NCBI GenBank assembly: GCA_045805805.1
Contig: JBJMKO010000065.1
Coordinates: forward strand, 1 to 47,909
Direction of reading: 5' to 3'
DNA: 47,909 nt
Source of the DNA: VRUE01 sp045805805
Lineage (GTDB): Bacteria; Actinomycetota; Thermoleophilia; Solirubrobacterales; 70-9
Part shown: piece after piece, positions 34,134-41,700 of the stretch
Layout of the letters: every line of letters starts with the position of its first letter
Position numbering within the stretch: position 1 is the first letter of the stretch
Made by a program: the position numbers and the translations under genes
Notes under the pieces: model-generated
What the model was told of the DNA's origin: nothing
What the model saw: the letters and a program-made list of their open reading frames with translations, nothing else
Databases searched by the model: none

Positions 34134-34712
34134 ATGCGAGAAACCCGCCACCGTCGGGGCCAGGTCCTGGGCCTCTTTTCCTTTGGGTTGTCAGTGTTTG
34201 CTCTGTCGGCATTGATGCTCTTTCCTGTGCTCGCTCAGGCTGAAGACTCGAGCGGGATCCAGTATTCGGAAGCGCCGCCTACGGCCACCGGAGGGCAGGG
34301 AGGGAACAAGCAACAGGGCCACAAGGAACCTGCGGCCAACTCCTCGTCCAACAAGGGCAACTCCCCGCAGTCGAACGACTCTGGGCACTCGAAGTCATCG
34401 ACTTCCTCGGGAGGGTCTTTGGAAAAGAATCCATCTTCGCAAAGGGTTGACGCTCAAAGCACGAGCCACGACGGCGGCAGGGGCCAGGGTAACTCAGACA
34501 ACGGCTCGAACGGTGGCGAAGCGCGGCCGGTGAATCACCCCGGCCAGGCTTCTTCGTCCGCCCCCGAAGGAGAAAGCGGTGGCTCGTCGCCGCTGGTGCC
34601 GATCCTGATCGCGATCGCTGCTCTTGCCGCGATCTCGATCGGAGCGGTGATGCTGCGAGCCAGGCGCCAGCGCGCCGGGCGTGGCGGCTCGGTCTCTCCC
34701 GAGGCAAGCTGA
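34134..34712 (+). CDS. Secreted Ser/Gly/Asn-rich single-pass membrane protein
   Basis: Protein of 192 residues of unknown function. It has a signal peptide (FSFGLSVFALSALMLFPVLAQA), about 110 residues of low-complexity hydrophilic sequence rich in Ser, Gly, Asn, Gln and Lys (e.g. GGQGGNKQQGHKEPAANSSS), then a transmembrane helix near the end (PLVPILIAIAALAAISIGAVML) with a basic cytoplasmic tail RARRQRAGRG. The layout is that of a wall-spanning stalk or mucin-like anchor, possibly glycosylated by the surrounding locus. There is no LPXTG motif. The next gene begins 3 bases after its stop, so they share a transcript. Confidence 0.75.
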   Translation: MRETRHRRGQVLGLFSFGLSVFALSALMLFPVLAQAEDSSGIQYSEAPPTATGGQGGNKQQGHKEPAANSSSNKGNSPQSNDSGHSKSSTSSGGSLEKNPSSQRVDAQSTSHDGGRGQGNSDNGSNGGEARPVNHPGQASSSAPEGESGGSSPLVPILIAIAALAAISIGAVMLRARRQRAGRGGSVSPEAS

Positions 34713-34715
34713 CCC

Positions 34716-35864
34716 GTGTTGAGAAGCCGGCACCATGTCAGTGGGGCGTCGCGTGCGCTCCTCCTGCCCATCGCGACTGTTCTGGCCGCCCTGCTCTGTG
34801 CGCCCGCGGCCGGGGCCGTTCCCGCCAAGTTCTGGGGGGTCGTGCCCCAGAACGTGCCGACGCCCGAACAGCTTGCTCGCGCCCACCGCGGCGGCGTCGA
34901 CAGCGTCCGCATACCGATCTTCTGGAACGCGGTCCAGTCTTCGCAGGGAGGCTCGCCGGAATGGTCGGGGGTGGACGCGGCGGTCTCGCGCGCGGCAGAG
35001 GCCGGGGTCGACGTCCTCCCGTACATCTCCGGCGCACCGGCCTGGGCGGTGCCCAGCGGCGTCGTCCCCGGTACCCGCGGGCTGGCGGGCGCGCCGAAGC
35101 GACTGCCCGCGTCCGGCGCCGCCGCGGCGGCGTGGTCCGCGTTCCTCAAGCTTGCGGTCCAGCGCTACGGCCCTGGCGGCGCGTTCTGGTCGACGCATGC
35201 ATCGATCCCGGCGCGGCCGATCCGCACCTGGCAGATCTGGAACGAGGAGAACTTCAAGTACTTCGTCGTCAGGCCCAACCCGGCCGAATACGGAAAGCTC
35301 GTGAGGGTCTCCAGCACGGCGATCAAGAGCGTCGACCCTGGGGCAAAGGTCCTGCTGGGCGGTCTGTTTGCCCGGCCCAACGAAGCGAGGTTCAAGGTGA
35401 AACCGCCGCAGGCCTACTTCGCCAGCGATTTTCTCGCGCGGATGTATAAGCGGACGCCTGGCATCAGGTCGAAGTTCGACGGCATCGCCCTGCACCCGTA
35501 CACGAGTGACTACCGGAACCTGGCTCCCGACATCGAAGAAGTCCGGGCCGTGCTCAAAGCCAACGGCGACGGAGGCAAGGGCCTCTGGATCACCGAGCTG
35601 GGCTGGAGCTCCGAAACGCCCAATACCTCGGACTCCTTCGCCAAAGGCATCAAGGGACAGGTCAAGCAGCTGAAGGGCGGTTTCTCGCTCCTCGTCAAGA
35701 ACCAGGCCAAATGGCGCCTGCGGGGCGTCTACTGGTTCTCCCTGGAAGACGGTACTCCGGAGGCCTGCAACTTCTGTGGGGGCGCCGGTCTCTTCGGCCC
35801 GGGCTTTATCCCGAAGCCCGCCTGGAAGGCCTACGTCAAGTTTTCCGGCGGCAGCGTGAGCTGA
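34716..35864 (+). CDS. Secreted clan-A glycosidase-like protein, paralogue 2
   Basis: Exported (beta/alpha)8-barrel protein of 382 residues, similar along its whole length to 9046-10167. The signal peptide covers residues 1-34 (LLLPIATVLAALLCAPAAGA). Acid/base candidate E177 is in IWNEENF and nucleophile candidate E294 in ITELGWS. The C-terminal C-N-F-C-G-G motif followed by GLF and KPAW matches the paralogue. GTG 34716 is 3 bases after the stop of the Ser/Gly-rich membrane protein. A role in processing the surface glycan is inferred; no exact CAZy family can be fixed by eye. Confidence 0.82.
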   Translation: MLRSRHHVSGASRALLLPIATVLAALLCAPAAGAVPAKFWGVVPQNVPTPEQLARAHRGGVDSVRIPIFWNAVQSSQGGSPEWSGVDAAVSRAAEAGVDVLPYISGAPAWAVPSGVVPGTRGLAGAPKRLPASGAAAAAWSAFLKLAVQRYGPGGAFWSTHASIPARPIRTWQIWNEENFKYFVVRPNPAEYGKLVRVSSTAIKSVDPGAKVLLGGLFARPNEARFKVKPPQAYFASDFLARMYKRTPGIRSKFDGIALHPYTSDYRNLAPDIEEVRAVLKANGDGGKGLWITELGWSSETPNTSDSFAKGIKGQVKQLKGGFSLLVKNQAKWRLRGVYWFSLEDGTPEACNFCGGAGLFGPGFIPKPAWKAYVKFSGGSVS

Positions 35865-35895
35865 TTCGCCTACCGCCTAGGGAATGGACTAGACC

Positions 35896-37011
35896 CTAGG
35901 CGCGCCGGCGCAGCAGCCGTCGCACGGCGTGGGCGGGTACCTGCGAGGGGCGTTCCAGGCCCCAGAAGCCCTGCATGTAGCGGACGAAGTCGGGGAGTCC
36001 GGGCCGCTCGCCGTCGAGCGCGGCCTGGGCGCGATGCCGCTCCCGGAACCAAGAGAGCATCGCCACGGAGCGGCGCGAGGAGGGGGGATGGGCGAGCGCC
36101 TCGTGCATGCGGCGCTCGGCTCGGGATACCGGCGCTCGCGAGAGCTCCGCTCGAATGTCCTCGGGCACCGGCGCCTCGAGGTCCTCAGCCAAGACGCCGA
36201 GGGCTTTGGCGATTGGCCCGGCAAGGCGACCTCGGCGCGCCATCGCCACCAGTCGATTCCAGTCGAGTTCCGAGCCGCCGGCCTCGATCGCCTTGAAGGC
36301 GTCGGCGGCCCAGCGGACCGGGTGGACCGGGTTCCAGGCCGCCCCGTGTGCGCAGACGTGTAGGAGCTGGTCGGCCGGGTTGAGGATGCGCACGCGGGTG
36401 CCCGCGACCTCGGCATCGACCGACCCGCGCCAGAACTCCTCGTCGAGCCCGGGATGCCAGAGCATTCCCCGGTGCAGGTCCACCTCTTGGCCGCCGAGGT
36501 CGCGGAAGGCGAGCGAGTGGCGCGCCGCCAGCAACCGTTCGGGATCGCCCTCGATCGCCGTCAGGCCGGCTCCCTGCAGGGCCCGTACCGCCTCGCCGAT
36601 CTGCGGTGGCGGAACCGCAAGGTCGACGTCGCCCATCGGGCGGGCACCAGGGTCCCGGTAGGCGGAGCCGATCAGCGCCGCGCCCTTCAGCGCGAGAACC
36701 TCGCTGCCCGTCGCCTGGAGGGCGTCGATCGCCCGCCGGCCAACCCTCAGGCCTAGTTGGTTGACGGTCCAGCTGCCGCGGTAGGCGTCCTTCAGCCACG
36801 CCGCGGCGGGGTCGCCGGCAAGCTGGGCGCCGAGGTTGCGGTAGAGGAGCGGCAGCAGGCGCAGGGAGCCCGGCTCGGCCTTGGCGAGGTCGGCCTCCTC
36901 GCCGCGCCACTCCGCCCAGGCCGCCAGTGCCCTCTCCCCGTGCCAGAGGCACGCCTGCAGCAGCAGGAGCTGGCGCGGCGTGGGAAGCCAGGCGGCGGGC
37001 GCGCGACTCAT
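35896..37011 (-). CDS. Uncharacterised nucleotidyltransferase family protein (NTP_transf_5-like)
   Basis: Cytoplasmic protein of 371 residues. The core has a helical N-terminus, ALKGAALIGSAYRDPGARPMGDVDLAV (the G-x-R-x-x-x-D-x-D nucleotidyltransferase motif near residue 125), and then EVDLHRGMLWHP with a further acidic residue and LLHVCAHGA, typical of the NTP_transf_5 family. The reaction is unknown; members occur in some peptide natural product and polysaccharide loci. It is coupled by a 4-base overlap (ATGA) to the upstream ABC exporter, so the two probably act together. Confidence 0.78.
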   Translation of the reverse strand: MSRAPAAWLPTPRQLLLLQACLWHGERALAAWAEWRGEEADLAKAEPGSLRLLPLLYRNLGAQLAGDPAAAWLKDAYRGSWTVNQLGLRVGRRAIDALQATGSEVLALKGAALIGSAYRDPGARPMGDVDLAVPPPQIGEAVRALQGAGLTAIEGDPERLLAARHSLAFRDLGGQEVDLHRGMLWHPGLDEEFWRGSVDAEVAGTRVRILNPADQLLHVCAHGAAWNPVHPVRWAADAFKAIEAGGSELDWNRLVAMARRGRLAGPIAKALGVLAEDLEAPVPEDIRAELSRAPVSRAERRMHEALAHPPSSRRSVAMLSWFRERHRAQAALDGERPGLPDFVRYMQGFWGLERPSQVPAHAVRRLLRRRA

Positions 37012-38684
37012 CCTCCGCCCCCGAGGACGCCGGTCGCCGCGGCTTCCACCTGCCCGCCGCGGACTTCGACCAGCCGGTCGGCGCGCTCGGCAACCAGCGG
37101 GTCGTGAGTGACGAGAAGCAGGGTCGGCCGGGGCTCGATCCCCATCAGGTTGTCGAGGACAAGATCGGCGGTCTCCGGGTCGAGGTGGCTGGTCGGCTCG
37201 TCCAGCATCAACAGGGGTGGCGAGCCGAGCAGCGCCCGGGCCAGCGCGATTCGCTGCCGCTGCCCGGCGGAGAGGCGTACGCCGTCGTCGCCGATCTCAG
37301 TTTCATAGCCGGATGGGAACTCGTCGACGAACTCGCTCGCGGCGGCCAGCGTTGCGGCGCGTTCCACCTCGCGACGGGGCGTGTCAGGCCGGCCAAAGGC
37401 GATGTTCTCGGCGACCGTGCCGCGCATCGCGGCGCCCTCCTGGAGCAGGGCGCCGGCCTGGCGGCGCAGCCCGCGCACGTCGATCTCATCGAGCAGCTCG
37501 CCGTCGACCCGGATCGTCCCCGACCAGGGCCGGTAGAGGCCCAGCAGCAGGGCGATCAGCGTCGTCTTGCCGGCGCCGGTCGAGCCTAGGATCGCCACGG
37601 TCTCGCCGGCCTCGACCGTGAGCGAGACGTGGTCGAGCACCGCTGGCTCCTCGCGCGAGTAGCCGAAGGTCACGCCTTCCCATGCCAATTTCCCCCGCAG
37701 CTCGATCGGCCTCTTGCCCCGGTAGGGCTCGGTCTCCTTCCTCGCCAGCACCTCGTCGATCCGCTCGATCGCCGCCAGGCCGTTGAGGACGTCGGGCAGG
37801 GCCGCGACCACCCAGTTGAGCTGTCCGCGCGCCAGCGCCAGTATTGCCATGAAGGCGATCAGGTCCCCGGTCGAGATCGAGCCGTGCAGGACGGCGAGGC
37901 CGCCGCCGATCAGCACGATCACGCCGGCCACCCCGCCAAGGGCCACCTGGATCAGGGCGTAGGCCTGCTGAACCCAGCTGATCCGCTGTCCCGCCGCGGC
38001 CAGCTCCTCGGCCCTCGCCATGCCCTCCTCGAGCGCTTGCTCCTCGGCCGTCCTCACCTTGATCAGCGAGGCCGAGCGCAGGCTGGCGAGTACGCTGGCG
38101 CTGAAGGCGTCCGAGGCCTCCTGCCAGACGCGCACCCTTCGCCGCAGCGGCCCGCGCAGCAGGCGGGACAGCCCGAAGAGCAGCGGGATCGCGACCAGCA
38201 GGATGGCGAGCAGGATCGGCTGGATCGCAACCAGCGAGGTGAGCAGGAGCGCCGCCGTCCCTAGCGAGGGGATCACGACGGCCAGCAGGAACTTGGCCAT
38301 CGTGTCGAGCCGCTCGGTGTCCTGGACGATCAGTGAGTGCAGGCGGGCGCTGTCGGTCGAGTCGTAGAAGCTGCTGGGCAGCCAGATCACGTGGTCGAGC
38401 AGCTCCAGGCGCACCCGGGCGACGGCGGGCTTGGTCACCCGCAGGACTGCATAGCGACCGGCCAGCCCGAACGCGAGACTGAGCACGTAGAGGCCGAGGA
38501 TGCCGGCTCCCAGGGCGATCAGCTGGCCGCTGTCGCCGGCGGGGATCGCATCGTCGAAGGCGGCGCGGACGAGCAGCGCGATCGGCACCAGGGCAAGAGC
38601 CTGGGCGACCGAAAGGCCGAGCCCCAGGGCGGCTAGGTGGGTGGAGCCGTCGATCAGCCGGGAGAAGGCGCGCCAGATTCGCAC
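37008..38684 (-). CDS. ABC exporter, fused permease and ATPase
   Basis: Inner-membrane half-transporter of 558 residues, probably a homodimer. Residues 1-310 contain six transmembrane helices of the type I exporter fold. The ATPase has Walker A GSTGAGKTT (about residue 365), the signature LSAGQRQRIALARALL, Walker B LLMLDEPTSHLD and the H-loop in LLVTHDPLVAERAD. There is no N-terminal peptidase domain. Substrate could be a lipid, peptide or glycan precursor. Genomic coupling to the nucleotidyltransferase gene suggests export of its product. The gene is divergent from lhr. Confidence 0.88.
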   Translation of the reverse strand: MRIWRAFSRLIDGSTHLAALGLGLSVAQALALVPIALLVRAAFDDAIPAGDSGQLIALGAGILGLYVLSLAFGLAGRYAVLRVTKPAVARVRLELLDHVIWLPSSFYDSTDSARLHSLIVQDTERLDTMAKFLLAVVIPSLGTAALLLTSLVAIQPILLAILLVAIPLLFGLSRLLRGPLRRRVRVWQEASDAFSASVLASLRSASLIKVRTAEEQALEEGMARAEELAAAGQRISWVQQAYALIQVALGGVAGVIVLIGGGLAVLHGSISTGDLIAFMAILALARGQLNWVVAALPDVLNGLAAIERIDEVLARKETEPYRGKRPIELRGKLAWEGVTFGYSREEPAVLDHVSLTVEAGETVAILGSTGAGKTTLIALLLGLYRPWSGTIRVDGELLDEIDVRGLRRQAGALLQEGAAMRGTVAENIAFGRPDTPRREVERAATLAAASEFVDEFPSGYETEIGDDGVRLSAGQRQRIALARALLGSPPLLMLDEPTSHLDPETADLVLDNLMGIEPRPTLLLVTHDPLVAERADRLVEVRGGQVEAAATGVLGGGG

Positions 38685-38731
38685 CAGGCAAAACTACCGC
38701 CGCGCGTTCAGGGGCGCGTAAGATCGGTGGG

Positions 38732-41700
38732 TTGGCCACTAAGCCGAAAGCAAGTGCGGGACTTGACCCGCTGGCACCCTTCAGCGCGCCGGTTCGCCGC
38801 TGGTTCGAGGCATCCTTTGAGGGGCCGACCCCGGCGCAGGTGGGCGGCTGGAAGGCGATCGCCAGCGGCGCCAACACGCTGATCTGTGCCCCAACCGGCT
38901 CCGGCAAGACGCTGGCAGCATTCCTCTGGGCCATAGACCGCCTCTCGCGCATGAAAAACCCCGCCGAGGGGCCGAAAGTACGCCATATAGGCGTATCTGA
39001 AGCCCGTCGGCGGGGGGTTCGGCTCGTCTACGTCTCGCCTTTGAAGGCGCTCTCTTATGACATCGAGCGCAACTTGCGGGCGCCGCTGCGCGGCATCGGC
39101 GCCGACATCTCGGTCGGGATACGGACCGGCGACACGAGCCAGGCCGAACGACGGGCGATGCGCAAAACCCCGCCCGACATCCTGATCACCACCCCCGAGT
39201 CGCTCTACCTGATGCTCTCCTCGGGAGTACGCGAGATCCTCACGACCACCGAGGCGGTGATCGTCGACGAGATCCATGCGGTGGCCCAGTCCAAGCGGGG
39301 GTCGCACCTGGCGCTGACGTTGGAGCGGTTGGAGTATCTGGTGAAGGACCATGCGGATTGGCCCGCGGGTCCTGTCGCTGCAGGGGACCCACCGCCCCCT
39401 CCGGTCGCTAAAGCGTCCTCAGGGGCGGTCCCCCCTACAGCGCCACCCGCGGGAGATGCGGTTGGGCTTCAGCGGATTGGACTCTCAGCAACGCAGCGGC
39501 CGTTGGAGCGGATAGCTCGATTCCTCGTAGGCCCCAAACGCGAGTGCGAGATCGTCGATGCCGGGGTGGCCAAGGAGCTGGACCTGGAGATCGTCGTTCC
39601 GGTGGAGGACATGGCGGACCCGGGAGCCGCCGCCTACCCAAGCGCCGACGGCCATCCACCGGATGGAGAGCCGCTCGTACACGTCCGCTCCATTTGGCCC
39701 GCGATCTACCCCGAGCTACTGAAGCTGGTCCGCGAACACACCTCAACGATCATCTTCGTAAACAACCGCCGCGCAGCAGAGCGCCTGGCAAAGCGCTTGA
39801 ACGAGCTGCACGCCGATCAGCCCGAGCAAGAGCTTCCGGCAACCGAGCACGCTGGAAGCTTCAATCCTGCGGGCGTGGCGTCTGCCAAAGACGATGTGCC
39901 GGGGGGTGGCGTCGCAGGGGGGACCACCCCCGAGGACGCTTTAGCGACCGGAGGGGGTGGTGGGTCCCCTGCGGCGACAGGACCCGCCGGCCCAGCAGCA
40001 ATCGAGGAGATAGCCCGAGCCCACCACGGCTCGCTGAGTCACGAGGAGAGAACCGTCGTCGAGGAGCTGTTGAAGTCGGGCCAGCTGCCGTGCCTGGTCG
40101 CGACGTCATCCCTGGAGCTGGGAATCGACATGGGCGCCCTGGACCTCGTGATCCAGGTCGAGTCCCCCAAGTCGGTCAGCCGCGGCCTGCAGCGGGTCGG
40201 CCGTGCCGGGCACTCGCTGGGCGAGGTCTCGCGCGGCCGCATCTTCCCCAAGTTCCGCGCCGACCTGCTCGAGTGCGCCGTGGTCGCCAAGCGGATGCGC
40301 GAAGGGGCGATCGAGGAGACGGTGATCCCGCAGAACCCCCTCGACGTGCTCGCCCAGCAGCTGGTCGCGATGGCGGCTCTGGACGAGTGGGAGATCGACG
40401 AGGTCGAGCGTCTCGTCACCGCCTCGGAGCCCTTCCACGAGCTCTCCCGCGAGCAGCTCGAGAACGTCCTCGACATGCTCGACGGGCGCTACCCGTCCGA
40501 CCGCTTCGCCGAGCTGCGCCCGCGGATCGTCTGGGATCGCACGGCCGGCACGATGCACGGTCGCAAAGGTGCCCGCCAGCTGGTCGTCACCAACGCCGGC
40601 ACGATTCCCGACCGCGGCCTCTACGGAGTCCACCTGCCCGACGGCCGCCGCGTCGGCGAGCTCGATGAGGAGATGGTCTACGAGGCCCGCCCCGGACAGA
40701 CCTTCCTGCTCGGCGCGACCACCTGGCGGATCGAGGAGATCACCCGCGACCGCGTCATCGTCACTCCGGCTCCTGGCGCCCCTGGCGCGGTCCCCTTCTG
40801 GAAGGGCGACGGGATCGGCCGGCCGGCCGAGCTGGGCCGGGCGATCGGAGCCTTCGCCCGCGAGGCGGTCTCACGCGAGCCGAAGGAGCTGGCGGCCGAG
40901 TACGATCTCGACCGCCGCGCCGCCGAGAACCTGGTCGCCTACCTGCGCGAGCAGCAGACGGCGACCCGCGTCGTCCCCTCCGACGAGACGATCGTGGTCG
41001 AGCGCTTCCGCGACGAGATCGGCGACTGGCGCCTTTGCGTCCTCTCGCCCTACGGCGGCCGCGTCCACGCCGCTTGGGGCCTCGCCCTCGCCGCCAAGGT
41101 CCGCGCCGAGCGCGACCTCGAGGCCGACGCGATCTGGTCCGACGACGGCATCGTCATCCACCTCCCCGACGCCGACGAGCCGCCGCCCGCCGACCTCGTC
41201 CTGGTCGATCCCGACGAGCTCGAGGATCTCGTCGTCGGCGAGCTATCCGGATCCGCCCTGTTCGGCTCCCACTTTCGCGAGAACGCTGCCCGCTCGCTGC
41301 TGATTCCGCGCGCCTACCCCGGCAAGCGCACACCGCTCTGGCAGCAGCGGCTGAAGGCGCAGAGCCTGCTCGAGGTGGCGCGAGACTTCCCCCGCTTCCC
41401 GGTCGTCCTGGAGACCTACCGCGAGGTCCTGCGCGACGTCCTCGACCTGCCCTCGCTGGCGGACCTGCTGGGCAAGCTCCAGTCCCGTCAGCTCAGCCTG
41501 GTCGAGGTCGAGACGCCGACCGCCTCGCCCTTTGCCTCCTCGCTGCTCTTCGACTACGTCGCCACCTACATGTACGAGGGGGATACCCCGAACGCGGAGC
41601 GCCGTGCGGCGGCGCTCGCCCTCGACCGCGACCTGCTGCGCGAGCTGCTCGGCCAGGAGGAGCTGCGCGAGCTGATCGACCCCGAGGCGCTGGAAGAGGT

